A stretch of 64,000 nucleotides of DNA from Atopobium sp. oral taxon 199 str. F0494 (GTDB lineage Bacteria; Actinomycetota; Coriobacteriia; Coriobacteriales; Atopobiaceae). The notes below the pieces were generated by a model. It was not told the origin of the DNA, did no database searches, and was given only the letters and a program-made list of their open reading frames with translations. Below are positions 41,968-50,885 of this stretch, piece by piece; the first letter of the stretch is position 1, and each line of letters opens with the position of its first letter. The stretch is from positions 1,240,001 through 1,304,000 of the forward strand of contig NZ_KE150486.1 in NCBI RefSeq assembly GCF_000411555.1. Reading direction: 5' to 3'. The position numbers were made by a program, and so were the translations under genes.

Positions 41968-42882
41968 GTGCGTACTCCGCGTATTTTATTTGTATGTGTT
42001 GATCCCGATGCGAGAAACAACTTTAAGCAAGAGCTCTCACATTATGGCTATGATGTTGTTCTTTGCTATCGCGGAGAAGAGGCATTGAGAATTATAGAAA
42101 AAAACACCGTTGATGTGCTTGTTTTCTCACTTGAGCTTCAGGATATGAATGGTTTTGAGGCCTGCCGTCTGGTTCGTCTCAAGTATGATTTTCTCGCGTA
42201 TCCTATTGTGGTTCATGCCTTGAGAGATTCCGCAGAGTTGCGTTTAGCCGCCTTTAGAGCTGGAGCCAATATCTTTACCTTTGAACCTGTGAAGTTTGAC
42301 CGCCTACACTATGTTCTTTCACTGCTGGTTAGCGGACGTCGCCGGTATAAAAGAAGTGTTCCCGCTGAAGATTTTTTAAGAATCGTCGATAGAGAGTACT
42401 GCGCGTCAAGAGAGATAGATGATTTTATTACTACCGATAAGGGAAGTTTGCGAAAGTCCGATATTCTCCGTTGGGCCGGTATCCTTTCTAAGGAGAGCGG
42501 GATTGCGGAGGAACAGCGAGCCATTGTGCATGAAATGATTAACTATACCCTTGACCTGCTCGCAACGTATGGCTCCATTGCAGAAGTGCTTGAACACCTT
42601 AATGAAATGTGGGCCGGAACAAGCATTTGGATTGAATTCAAAAAGCTTTTTGAATATGGGCATGGAAATTTTCATCTGGATGCTAAAAGCACCCACACCA
42701 CTGATGGCATTACGGCGCTTATGTTGCTGCTTTGCTCATATCTGCTTTCTGGTCAAACACCGATGGAAGCTATTTCTGCCCTATATGAGATCGAAACAAT
42801 AAACGCCGATGAGGTGGATGTGCTCAATCGCGTTATTACCGCGGATTCCTTTATGAATCGCGTTTTTAACCAAGGCGTATGA
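41968..42882 (+). CDS. Pseudo-receiver domain regulator
   Basis: 304 residues from GTG 41968, directly after the LuxR gene's TAA. Residues 1-~125 have a response-regulator receiver fold (RILFVCVDPDARNNF; GYDVVLCYRGEEAL). The phosphoacceptor Asp is replaced by Ser54 (VLVFSLELQDMNG), and the conserved Lys region reads FTFEPVKF, with Glu in place of Lys. It should therefore not be phosphorylated in the usual way. The C-terminal ~170 residues are helical with no recognised DNA-binding domain. It probably works with the LuxR/PocR protein. It converges on the activase gene five bases away. Confidence 0.7.
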   Translation: MRTPRILFVCVDPDARNNFKQELSHYGYDVVLCYRGEEALRIIEKNTVDVLVFSLELQDMNGFEACRLVRLKYDFLAYPIVVHALRDSAELRLAAFRAGANIFTFEPVKFDRLHYVLSLLVSGRRRYKRSVPAEDFLRIVDREYCASREIDDFITTDKGSLRKSDILRWAGILSKESGIAEEQRAIVHEMINYTLDLLATYGSIAEVLEHLNEMWAGTSIWIEFKKLFEYGHGNFHLDAKSTHTTDGITALMLLLCSYLLSGQTPMEAISALYEIETINADEVDVLNRVITADSFMNRVFNQGV

Positions 42883-42887
42883 TGACA

Positions 42888-43880
42888 CTAGAATGGCGTA
42901 TCGCTTCCCAGGTAGCATTTGATATTTCTATCGAGAAGAACTTTCTGGAGTTTGGCTAGTGTATGAGGAGGAGTTGGCTGCTCGTTCTTGAATGCATAAT
43001 CCATACTGAGCTCTTCCCATTTTGATACACCAAGACGATGGAAGGGCAAGAGATTGAATTCGTCAAGGCCTATCTCGTTCATAAAATCAGCGACTTTGGA
43101 GAAGTTTTCTTTGGAGTCATTGAGCCCTGGAATAACGGGAGCGCGAAGGATAAGCCGTGTGTGATTTCCGGAGTTTGCGAAAGCGCGGATATTATTGAGG
43201 ATGCGCTCATTTCCAACTCCTGTATAGGCTCGGTGAAGCTCAGAATCCATGCATTTTAGGTCATTGAATGCAAAGTCCATATAGCGCATGATGCGCAGAT
43301 ACGTAGGAGTATCAGCAAGAGCCTCCGTTTCAATTGCTTTATGAATGTATAGTTCATCACACCTTGCGAGAACCGCTTCAAGGAATTCCGGCTGGAACAT
43401 TGGGTCGCCACCAGAGAAGGTTACACCGCCGTTACCTGACCAATAGTGACGATCTCGCTCAAGGATGTACATTATTTCTTCGACAGTATATTCCTTTGAG
43501 ATTCTTACGAGTGCGTCATCAAAACACGCGTCGATGCACTCGAGCGTCGTACAAGTATGACAAAGTTCCCAATCAAATTTCATGGGGTGCTCAGGGTCCT
43601 GTGAATTGTCATGTACCGCTCCGTAGGGACATGCATTTGTGCATCGAGTGCAGGGCTTGCTTGCCGTATTGATACATTTTGAACCCATGTAGAGCTTACC
43701 CTGGCGATTATAGAAACTTTCCGGATTGCAGCACCAAGAGCAGCGCAAAGGACAGCCTGACATAAAGATGAGAGTTCGGCAGCCCGGTCCGTCATGGACA
43801 CTGAACGACTGAATATCAAAAATGCGTCCTTTAAGGTCTTTTTGCTCGTGAGCTATGGGAGCAGACAAACTCCTTCTCAT
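42888..43880 (-). CDS. hpdA: Glycyl-radical enzyme activase (arylacetate decarboxylase activating enzyme)
   Basis: 330 residues; GGGAGG before ATG 43880. This is a radical SAM activase: IQSFSVHDGPGCRTLIFMSGCPLRCSWCC contains CX3CX2C. Two ferredoxin-like cysteine groups follow (CINTASKPCTRCTNACPYGA; CHTCTTLECIDACFDDAL), then GGVTFSGGDPMFQPEF. It uses SAM and a reduced Fe-S cluster to install the glycyl radical on the decarboxylase large subunit. Divergent from hpdB across a regulatory region with two long inverted repeats. Assignment to the decarboxylase comes from position and the extra clusters. Confidence 0.9.
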   Translation of the reverse strand: MRRSLSAPIAHEQKDLKGRIFDIQSFSVHDGPGCRTLIFMSGCPLRCSWCCNPESFYNRQGKLYMGSKCINTASKPCTRCTNACPYGAVHDNSQDPEHPMKFDWELCHTCTTLECIDACFDDALVRISKEYTVEEIMYILERDRHYWSGNGGVTFSGGDPMFQPEFLEAVLARCDELYIHKAIETEALADTPTYLRIMRYMDFAFNDLKCMDSELHRAYTGVGNERILNNIRAFANSGNHTRLILRAPVIPGLNDSKENFSKVADFMNEIGLDEFNLLPFHRLGVSKWEELSMDYAFKNEQPTPPHTLAKLQKVLLDRNIKCYLGSDTPF

Positions 43881-43889
43881 ATATCCTCC

Positions 43890-44028
43890 CCTGATAATGC
43901 TTTCTAAAAGATTTAAAAAGCATTATCAGGAAAAGATTTTATGGATACGTACAGCGGAAGTCCTATCTATTCGCCTATTTCAAAACGGCGATATACGACT
44001 TTTAGGACCAGTAGTCTTAAAGTCGTAT
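43890..44028. promoter_or_regulatory. Two long inverted repeats in the hpdA-hpdB divergent promoter
   Basis: Repeat one: CCTGATAATGCTTT (43890-43903) against AAAGCATTATCAGG (43917-43930), perfect, 13-base loop, just upstream of the activase start. Repeat two: ATACGACTTT (43993-44002) against AAAGTCGTAT (44019-44028), with partial symmetry further in. They could be operators for the LuxR/PocR regulator, one for each direction, or leader hairpins. The 278-base region has no gene. Confidence 0.6.
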
Positions 44029-44158
44029 CTCTCTCAGAAAAAGATACAACTTTTTATTAGATATTTCGACCCATGTTTGGCGAAGCATTCTCATTAAAAA
44101 TTATCGCAATGGGCAGGCTAAGAGGGTCTGCCGCTGATGTTTTAAGGGAGGCTTGGAG

Positions 44159-46888
44159 ATGGCAACACTTCAACCGATGAAGCTGAGTGAAGTTCTCGCT
44201 GAGCGCGGGCTTTCTCTTGAAAGTCATGCAAACGGAGAGGCACCGGCTGAAATCACTGATCGAGAGATCAAGAGGGAGCCAACCCCGCGAGCTAACTACC
44301 TCCGTGATATTTACTTCGACACGCTCTCCTCGCTGGACATTCAGGAGTCCTACTGGTACTCCCGTGCAGCAGCCGAGCACGAGGGAGAAGTTCCTATCAT
44401 GCGGCGTGGTTATGCTTTGCAGAGCGTATTTGAACACCTTGATACGCCGATTTGGCCGCATGAGCAGCTCGTGGGTGCAAAAGCGGGGTTTTATCGCGGC
44501 TCTGCACCTCTGCCTTGGCTGACGGAAAGTTTCTTTATGGACAAAGATTCTGATTTGTACAAGGCAGCCCTTGACACGGGAGCCGAATCCAGCGCAGAGG
44601 TTTCTCACTTTGGCGCGGGTGGCGGCAACGTTACGCAGAGCTTCGGAAACGTTGTTTCTGTTGGTGGTAAGTATGGCGTACGCCTTGAAAACGTTCCTGC
44701 GATGCATCGTCTTGCGTATTCTTGGGCCGGCAAGTCAGTTGAAGATGTCGCTCGTAAGTATGAGCAGATGGTTCCTGAATACAAGATCAAAGAGAACATC
44801 ATGAAGTCCGTTGTCAGTAACTTTGACTCCGGTTTCACCATTCCTCAGGGCCGCGAAGTTATGAATTACTACTTTGTACTTGAGCATGGATTCGATGAGC
44901 TCATTGATATTTGCAAGAAACGTGCCGGTGAGGTAGCTGGTGAGCCAGGTGGCGATGGTATTGCCGGTATGGACAGGCTGTATTATTACACTGCTATGGG
45001 CTTGTTGGTTCAAGGTCTTTCCAAGTGGTTTGACAATTACGGAAAAGAAGCCGATCGCCTTATTTCTATTACCACTGACGAAACCGAAATTGCTGAGCTG
45101 AAGGAAATTTCCGAGCGCCTGCATCGGTTGGCACATGAGAAGCCAAAGACATTTAAAGACGCTTTCCAGACCATTTATCTTTTGCATTTGGCAGAACTCA
45201 ATGAAGATGCAATGTCCGGCCTTTCTCCTGGTCGTATAGGACAAGTTCTCTACCCCTATTTTGAACAGGATATTGAAAACGGCACTCTTACTGAGGAAGA
45301 GGTCGAAGAATGGCAAGAGCTGTATCGCGTTAAGATGACCTGCATCGATGCTTTTGCCTGTACCGGTGTTGTCGGAGGTGTCCTTTCGGGCAATACATTC
45401 AACAATGTCTGTATCGGTGGTGTTGATCGCGACGGCAAGTCCGCAGCAAACCGTCTTGAGATGATTATGCTCGACGCGGGTATTAACTGCCAGACCACCC
45501 AGCCGACTCTTTCACTGTTGTATGACGAGGCGAACCCCGAAGAGTTCGTCATGAAGTGCATGGAATGTGTAAAGACAGGCGCTGGTTATCCTGCAATTAT
45601 GAACAACCGCGTAGCAATGGAATTCTTACTGAACCAGTATGCTCACGAAGGCATGACGGTTCAAGAGGCGCGCGCATGGTCAGTTGGCGGCTGTCTTGAG
45701 ACTTCTCCCGGAACTTGGATGCCGCTTCACCTGAACGGCAAACTTTACTGGATTCCTGGCGGATCTGCACAGCCGACTTCAGTTGGTATTCACTTCCTAA
45801 ACAATCCAAAGATTCTTGAACTTGCGCTCAATAACGGTCTTGATAAGCGCACGGGACTTCAGGTCTTCCCACCACACGATAAGTCCTTCGAGACGTTCGA
45901 AGAGCTGGATGAGCAGTACAAAGTGTATTACCAGAAGGCTTGTGAAGTTCTGAATAAGTGCATGAACATCCAGCATGATGTCTGGCGTAAGTTCACCCCG
46001 TCCATGGTCAATTCACTGCTTAAACCGAATTGTCTCGAGAAGGGTCTCGGTATTGCGCACAAGGGCTACCGCTACAATTCGACGTTTAATATCGAGTGCT
46101 GCGGAACGTGCAATCAGATTAATTCTATGGCAGCCATTAAAAAGCTCGTGTACGAAGATAAGAAGTACACGCTTGAACAGCTTAAGGATGCGCTTGACAA
46201 CAACTTCGGCTATAAAACCTCTAAGGAAGTTGGTTCCGAATCTTTGAAAGATCAGGAAAAGCGCACAGATGACGACGGTCGTTACGATGAGATTCATGCG
46301 GATTGTCTGCGCGCTCCGAAGTATGGCAATGATGACCCATATGTTGATCAGATGCTCTATGACTGGGAGCAGTGGTTCTGCAACGATTTGCCGGCAACTA
46401 TTGAGAATCTCTATGGTGAGCCGTATTACGTCTGTCAGATGTCCGTATCAACTCACGGTCCCGAGGGCGCAGTTACTGCCGCTACCGCCGACGGTCGTCT
46501 CCAAGGCACCACTTTTGCCGACGCTTCGATGTCCGCTTATCCAGGTACGGATACTCATGGACAGTATGCACTTTTTGAATCAGCGACCGGCTGGGATCAC
46601 TCTATGTCCCAGAACAGCCAGATGAATCTCAAGCTTCATCCGAGCGCCGCGAAAGGCATTGAGGGCTCAAGGAAACTGATGGATCTTACTCGCGCATACA
46701 TGCGTAAGGGAGGCTTCCATATCCAGTACAACATTATTGACTCTCGCATACTTAAAAAGGCACAGGCGAACCCCGAGAATTACCGTACGCTGCTCATTCG
46801 TGTTGCAGGATTCACACAATATTGGGTTGAGATTGGCAAGCCAATTCAGGATGAGGTAATTGCTCGTACCGAGTATGAATCCATTTAA
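44159..46888 (+). CDS. hpdB: Glycyl-radical arylacetate decarboxylase, large subunit (4-hydroxyphenylacetate decarboxylase type)
   Basis: 909 residues from ATG 44159 (AGGGAGG upstream; the TTG six bases earlier is less likely). Pyruvate-formate-lyase-like fold with the catalytic Cys512 in SVGGCLETSPG and the radical Gly884 in RVAGFTQYW near the C-terminus. It removes CO2 from an aromatic acetate; with 4-hydroxyphenylacetate the product is p-cresol. Presence of a small subunit gene points to this type rather than indoleacetate decarboxylase, a related enzyme known from Olsenella. The glycine loop RVAGF(T/S) matches the family; specificity remains an inference. Oxygen-sensitive; implies strict anaerobic growth. 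Confidence 0.9.
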   Translation: MATLQPMKLSEVLAERGLSLESHANGEAPAEITDREIKREPTPRANYLRDIYFDTLSSLDIQESYWYSRAAAEHEGEVPIMRRGYALQSVFEHLDTPIWPHEQLVGAKAGFYRGSAPLPWLTESFFMDKDSDLYKAALDTGAESSAEVSHFGAGGGNVTQSFGNVVSVGGKYGVRLENVPAMHRLAYSWAGKSVEDVARKYEQMVPEYKIKENIMKSVVSNFDSGFTIPQGREVMNYYFVLEHGFDELIDICKKRAGEVAGEPGGDGIAGMDRLYYYTAMGLLVQGLSKWFDNYGKEADRLISITTDETEIAELKEISERLHRLAHEKPKTFKDAFQTIYLLHLAELNEDAMSGLSPGRIGQVLYPYFEQDIENGTLTEEEVEEWQELYRVKMTCIDAFACTGVVGGVLSGNTFNNVCIGGVDRDGKSAANRLEMIMLDAGINCQTTQPTLSLLYDEANPEEFVMKCMECVKTGAGYPAIMNNRVAMEFLLNQYAHEGMTVQEARAWSVGGCLETSPGTWMPLHLNGKLYWIPGGSAQPTSVGIHFLNNPKILELALNNGLDKRTGLQVFPPHDKSFETFEELDEQYKVYYQKACEVLNKCMNIQHDVWRKFTPSMVNSLLKPNCLEKGLGIAHKGYRYNSTFNIECCGTCNQINSMAAIKKLVYEDKKYTLEQLKDALDNNFGYKTSKEVGSESLKDQEKRTDDDGRYDEIHADCLRAPKYGNDDPYVDQMLYDWEQWFCNDLPATIENLYGEPYYVCQMSVSTHGPEGAVTAATADGRLQGTTFADASMSAYPGTDTHGQYALFESATGWDHSMSQNSQMNLKLHPSAAKGIEGSRKLMDLTRAYMRKGGFHIQYNIIDSRILKKAQANPENYRTLLIRVAGFTQYWVEIGKPIQDEVIARTEYESI

Positions 46889-46914
46889 CTTCAGGTAATT
46901 GAAAGGAGACCCTT

Positions 46915-47190
46915 ATGTGTAAGTATCGCGATTGCGATTTCTATATTCCCATTGATGTCGTAAAGGGTATCGATCACGCTCACGGTGATGTTGTAGTAAT
47001 GGGCGATGAAGAAATTGCTGCTGTTGACTTTGTTCCCGCTCATAAGTGCAAGTTCTGTGCGCACTATAAAGAAACTGAGAGGAACATGGGAATATGTAGC
47101 GGATTTACAACCGAGTATTGGGCGTTTGCAGAGAACGGTGCTCGTAACTGCGAGGCGTTCGAGATGGCAAAGGACCTCGTTGAAGCGTAG
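46915..47190 (+). CDS. hpdC: Arylacetate decarboxylase small subunit
   Basis: 91 residues, 26 bases after hpdB, with GAAAGGAG before the ATG. The C-terminal half carries CX2C...C...C (Cys45, 48, 61, 79), matching the spacing of the second Fe-S cluster site of known 4-hydroxyphenylacetate decarboxylase small subunits. The N-terminal cluster site looks degenerate: apart from Cys7, the ligand positions of known subunits (a His near 4 and Cys near 20 and 34) are Tyr, Asp and Ala here. So probably only one cluster is bound. The subunit stabilises and regulates the enzyme. The comparison relies on memory of the Clostridioides protein. Confidence 0.85.
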   Translation: MCKYRDCDFYIPIDVVKGIDHAHGDVVVMGDEEIAAVDFVPAHKCKFCAHYKETERNMGICSGFTTEYWAFAENGARNCEAFEMAKDLVEA

Positions 47191-47218
47191 CACACGCTGA
47201 TTTTCCCTCCAAGGACGG

Positions 47219-47256
47219 CGCCCCGGGAACTCTCGCGGGTTTCTGGGGCGTTTTTT
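47219..47256 (+). terminator. Terminator after hpdC
   Basis: CGCCCC (47219-47224) pairs with GGGGCG (47245-47250) with further pairing inside the loop, followed by TTTTTT. It probably partly separates the decarboxylase from the transporter gene. Confidence 0.8.
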
Positions 47257-47283
47257 ATACATTGCAATGATTGGGGACATCTT

Positions 47284-48600
47284 ATGAAAGATGCTAAGTC
47301 AACCTCGCGTAAGGTAGTACTAGCAGCCTTCCTTGCGTGTTTCTGTCTTTTTGGTTTCCGTTCAACATTTTCTATCCTTCAGGTTCCTATGGGCAAAGAT
47401 CTCGGATGGACCGGATCACAACTATCTCTGGGCTATTCTCTTATGATGATGGTGTATGCGGTAACGGCTTTCTTTGCGGGTAAGATTGTTGATAAGAGTG
47501 GCTGCAGGCCGGTGTATTTTGCAGGTGCTGTATTTTGCTGTCTTGGTATGGTGGCTACTTCGTTTATTGATAATATTTATTTCTACTTCTTTAGCTACGG
47601 TGTTTTTGCAGGTATCGGCACCGGTATGCTGTGGGTATCTTCGACTACCTCATGTCGCAAGTGGTTTGTAGGTGACCGTTACTCCACGGCGTGGGGCATC
47701 GCTTTTGCTGGGGCTCCTATCGCTCAGGTATTGCTTACGCTTTTTATGAAGCCGTTCTTAGCTCAGAATGCATCCGCATGGCGCACTGTCATGTTGATTA
47801 TGGGCTTCGTCTTTCTTGCGCTTCTTTCGGTATCGGCTCTCGTCGCTCAACGAAACCCCAGTGATCTTGGCCTTGAACCGTTTGGAAAACTTCCGCAAAA
47901 GAAAAACGAGAAAACCCATGACTTCACGGTTGCAGAAGCATTTCATACGCGCGCTATGTGGTGTGATATTTTTGCGTTTCTCTTTGCAATGCTTGGTGAA
48001 TTTCTCATTTGGTCTCAAATTGTTAAATACTGGACGGTCAATCTGAATATGGATCTTGGTACTGCCTCCAACATGTATATTATCATCGGTGTCTGCGGAA
48101 TCTTTACGATGCCGCTTTTGGGTAAGGTTGCAGATCGTCTTGTAAAGTCAAGAGGAAATGAACCGGAAGCACGCCGCATCGTGCTTATTGCCGGTCCTAT
48201 CGTTGGCGCTATCGGGTGCGTTCTTCTCCTTATGATGAAGGCTGATCAGTTGTGGCTCGGCGCACTTTGTTGCGTATTGTTTGCCTGCTATTGGGCGGTT
48301 GAGCCAGGTGGATGCGCTGGATATGCCGGATCGGTTTTTGGTAATAAGTACTTTGGTAAAGTTTGGGGATTTGCTACGCTCATCGTTATGTTTGTTGGGC
48401 CGGCGACCGGTTCCTTTATGGGTGGATTTTTAGCCGATGTAACGGGCAACTATACTGCATCTGTCATTTTTGCTCTCTGCGGGTTTGTCCTTTCTGCACT
48501 TATGGCTCTGCTTCTTCCGAAGGAAGTCAAAGCTCCAACTCGTGCCCAAGAGGCGGGGGCTCATTGTCGGGAGCGGCAGACAATCTCTTCCGCACTCTAG
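47284..48600 (+). CDS. MFS transporter, probable aryl-acid uptake or cresol export
   Basis: 438 residues with about 12 hydrophobic segments in two halves. MFS motif A-like GKIVDKSGCRPVYFAGA lies between helices 2 and 3, and GKVADRLVKSRGNEPEARR in the second half. It is related to oxalate/formate-type and monocarboxylate-type MFS members. Position right after the decarboxylase suggests exchange of arylacetate and its decarboxylated product, or substrate uptake. The last ~20 residues are polar and irregular. A hairpin follows. Confidence 0.88.
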   Translation: MKDAKSTSRKVVLAAFLACFCLFGFRSTFSILQVPMGKDLGWTGSQLSLGYSLMMMVYAVTAFFAGKIVDKSGCRPVYFAGAVFCCLGMVATSFIDNIYFYFFSYGVFAGIGTGMLWVSSTTSCRKWFVGDRYSTAWGIAFAGAPIAQVLLTLFMKPFLAQNASAWRTVMLIMGFVFLALLSVSALVAQRNPSDLGLEPFGKLPQKKNEKTHDFTVAEAFHTRAMWCDIFAFLFAMLGEFLIWSQIVKYWTVNLNMDLGTASNMYIIIGVCGIFTMPLLGKVADRLVKSRGNEPEARRIVLIAGPIVGAIGCVLLLMMKADQLWLGALCCVLFACYWAVEPGGCAGYAGSVFGNKYFGKVWGFATLIVMFVGPATGSFMGGFLADVTGNYTASVIFALCGFVLSALMALLLPKEVKAPTRAQEAGAHCRERQTISSAL

Positions 48601-48612
48601 GTTTTTACCCGT

Positions 48613-48639
48613 GCGTAGGGGAAGAAACTTCCCCTACGC
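48613..48639 (+). terminator. Hairpin after the MFS gene
   Basis: GCGTAGGGGAAG (48613-48624) and CTTCCCCTACGC (48628-48639) form a perfect 12-bp stem with an AAA loop, 12 bases after the stop. No T-run; may attenuate transcription into the DUF4125 gene. Confidence 0.65.
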
Positions 48640-48662
48640 TCGTTGCGTGAGGAGCGTTGCAC

Positions 48663-49274
48663 ATGGCTTCGCTTGACCTTGTTGAAACCATTAGGCACTA
48701 CGAATATGAGGATTTTTCCTATGCTGTCAAAGAATGGTCGCCTCCCTATATTGGGTGTAACCTGAATTCATTTTTTACACGGATGCGAGGACCTCAGCTT
48801 ATGACTTGGAGCCTTGAAGTTCTTGAGTCATATTGCGCAGATCTTGAAAAAGCGAGGATGTATCATACGTCACTCTTTATTGAACGTTTTGTATATGTGT
48901 ATGGGTGTTCAAAAGAGGTGAGCCACCGGTATCGTTTTCCTATGAGGTCGTTGGAGTTTAAGAAGTATGTTGATTTCATTACAAAAATCTCCTTAATTTG
49001 GGAAACGCGCGCGAGGATGCAATTCCCGCTTTTTACAAAATGTATAGGGCCTCTTATTGTTGAAGAGGATACGCAAATGAGCCCGTCATACGAAGTACGT
49101 CTTCGAGCAGAACTCATGACATATTCCACCGAAACTATCCGTGCATATTTTGAGTTTGTTATGCAGTGTTGGGATGAGGGTTTTAACCCAAATATCCAAA
49201 CCTATCATGGCGTTGCGCGCGAGCTTGGTTTTCCAAGTGCGTCTGAGGCAGATCAGCTTGGAGCATCTCTATAG
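48663..49274 (+). CDS. DUF4125 family protein
   Basis: 203 residues from ATG 48663 (GAGGAG upstream). The DUF4125 pattern is visible: an N-terminal helix with Glu and Trp (YEYEDFSYAVKEW), RMRGPQLMTWSLEVLESYCADLEKA, and the later EVRLRAELMTYSTETIRAYFEFVMQCWDEG. The domain is of unknown function and tends to occur beside glycyl-radical loci and TPR or DUF4037 proteins. Here it pairs with a second copy at 50154. It may be a scaffold or chaperone for the decarboxylase; inference. Confidence 0.75.
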   Translation: MASLDLVETIRHYEYEDFSYAVKEWSPPYIGCNLNSFFTRMRGPQLMTWSLEVLESYCADLEKARMYHTSLFIERFVYVYGCSKEVSHRYRFPMRSLEFKKYVDFITKISLIWETRARMQFPLFTKCIGPLIVEEDTQMSPSYEVRLRAELMTYSTETIRAYFEFVMQCWDEGFNPNIQTYHGVARELGFPSASEADQLGASL

Positions 49275-49319
49275 CATTACCGCTCTTCTTGCTATGCGAG
49301 AGATTGGAGAGAAAAGACT

Positions 49320-50090
49320 ATGAACGGCAAGGATGTATTGGATGAGATTGACGAGGTTCTCAAATTCCATGCAGATAGTAAAGATAATGATGCCGCAATT
49401 TCTCTTATGAGGAGGAAGCTTTGTGAGATTGGTAGAGAGTATGGTGAAAAGAGCTCAGAATTTATCAGTGTTCTTAATGAGCTAGGAAGCATTGAGAGAG
49501 ATGCCGGACTTTTAGATGAGTCGGCCAGCGATCTTCTTCGTGCCGTTGAGATTCAGATGGATGCAATACCGATTTTTCAAGACGACGATGGCTGTATGAG
49601 CGCTGGGTGCACGGCATGTTCATCGGTAAAGACTATGCCTACAAAGCATATTGATCCCGGACTGGCGGCTACACTCTGTAGTCTTGGAGGAACATACCGC
49701 CTGATGGGTGATTTCGGTCAGGCAGAGTATGCATTTATTATGGCTATTCAGATTTACGATGCAACAGTTGGGACAAAACACCCCTTATACGCGACGGTTC
49801 TCAATGAACTTGCCTTGCTTCGCCAAAATCAGGGCCGCTACGGCGAGGCTATTGAACTGCACGATCGTGTCCAGACGATTATTGGTATGTCGGCGCATGC
49901 GGAGTATCGCGCGAATAATCTCTTTAACCGCGCTCTCTGCGAGTATTTGCGTCGAGGAGATTTTGGTCGCGCTTATCACGATGCCAAGGAGGCACTAGTT
50001 CTCTATACCGTTCATATGGGTGCCGATTCTTTACAGGCCTGTCGCGCACGCAAGATATATGAGCTCATCAGTGAAAGCTATGTGCATTGA
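49320..50090 (+). CDS. Tetratricopeptide-repeat protein between two DUF4125 genes
   Basis: 256 residues with TPR-like helical repeats (GSIERDAGLLDESASDLLRAVEIQ; LCSLGGTYRLMGDFGQAEYAFIMAIQIYD; LNELALLRQNQGRYGEAIELHDRVQTI; NRALCEYLRRGDFGRAYHDAKEAL), resembling the kinesin-light-chain type. An insertion between the first two repeats carries DDDGCMSAGCTACSSVK, a Cys-rich loop that could bind metal. TPRs mediate protein contacts. 45 bases after the first DUF4125 gene. Function likely tied to its neighbours. Confidence 0.8.
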   Translation: MNGKDVLDEIDEVLKFHADSKDNDAAISLMRRKLCEIGREYGEKSSEFISVLNELGSIERDAGLLDESASDLLRAVEIQMDAIPIFQDDDGCMSAGCTACSSVKTMPTKHIDPGLAATLCSLGGTYRLMGDFGQAEYAFIMAIQIYDATVGTKHPLYATVLNELALLRQNQGRYGEAIELHDRVQTIIGMSAHAEYRANNLFNRALCEYLRRGDFGRAYHDAKEALVLYTVHMGADSLQACRARKIYELISESYVH

Positions 50091-50153
50091 TAGCGAAGTG
50101 TCATAGGCAATGTGTTTCGTGAGCTTCCTTCATGCCGATTACTGGCAGAATAG

Positions 50154-50753
50154 GTGATCATTGTGAAAAGAGCTATAAAAGACCTATTAATTGGCGCCAT
50201 TGAGGAAATTGAGCGAAATATGCTTTTAAAGGCTGGCATTATCAAAAGCGAGCTGTTATATCAAACTGACTACAGACAAGCACTCCTTTTTCAACGGGCT
50301 TTATATATATCATGGCCGATTGAAGTGCTTGAAAGTTATAAGCTCGATCTTGAGCAAGCACAAAAGCATGGCAACAATCTTATGAGTGAGAAATATGCAC
50401 GAATGAGAGAAATAGCTTTACGGGAAGCATTGGAAATACCTCCATTGGATTTGCTGAATAAACGTCTCATAGAAGAAGCTGTGGACATACTGTTAGGGTG
50501 GGAAGCAAACTTGTGCGGACATTACCGATTACTGCAGGAGAAGGCAAGAAGTCTTCGCCAAAAGAATCTGGATGCCGCGTCAGTTCCCTTAGTTGCTTTG
50601 GATGTATACCTGTTTGGAGAGTTCTCAATTTACTCAGCACGTACACTTTCACTGTATCTCAAACATCTTATAATACAGGAACGACAGGATATCAATGGAA
50701 GTATGATGGTGTACGACAATATGAGCTATCTCCAAAGCTCGGTGGTCGTCTGA
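50154..50753 (+). CDS. Second DUF4125-like protein
   Basis: 199 residues from GTG 50154 (GTG 50163 is an alternative). The family-like core is ALLFQRALYISWPIEVLESYKLDLEQAQKHGNNLMSEKYARM, close to the other copy's MTWSLEVLESYCADLEKA, and the later SARTLSLYLKHLIIQERQDI. The N-terminal half is more diverged than in the first copy. The C-terminus (DNMSYLQSSVVV) is short. It ends the locus; the next 266 bases hold the promoter region of the ATP synthase operon. Confidence 0.65.
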   Translation: MIIVKRAIKDLLIGAIEEIERNMLLKAGIIKSELLYQTDYRQALLFQRALYISWPIEVLESYKLDLEQAQKHGNNLMSEKYARMREIALREALEIPPLDLLNKRLIEEAVDILLGWEANLCGHYRLLQEKARSLRQKNLDAASVPLVALDVYLFGEFSIYSARTLSLYLKHLIIQERQDINGSMMVYDNMSYLQSSVVV

Positions 50754-50885
50754 TGAAAATGAAGAGAGGTATGAGGGGAGCCTTCAACCATAAACGTGAA
50801 AACAGTATGTATTTTTGAATAAAGTTCAAAAATATTGTTTTTTACGAAAAGAGAGAGCTTGTAAAGTGTTACTATCGCCACTTGT

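Noticed and set aside
50498-50818. Frame-shifted continuation of the second DUF4125 gene
   Set aside because: The alternative frame does not resemble the family beyond the overlap; the annotated frame already ends plausibly.
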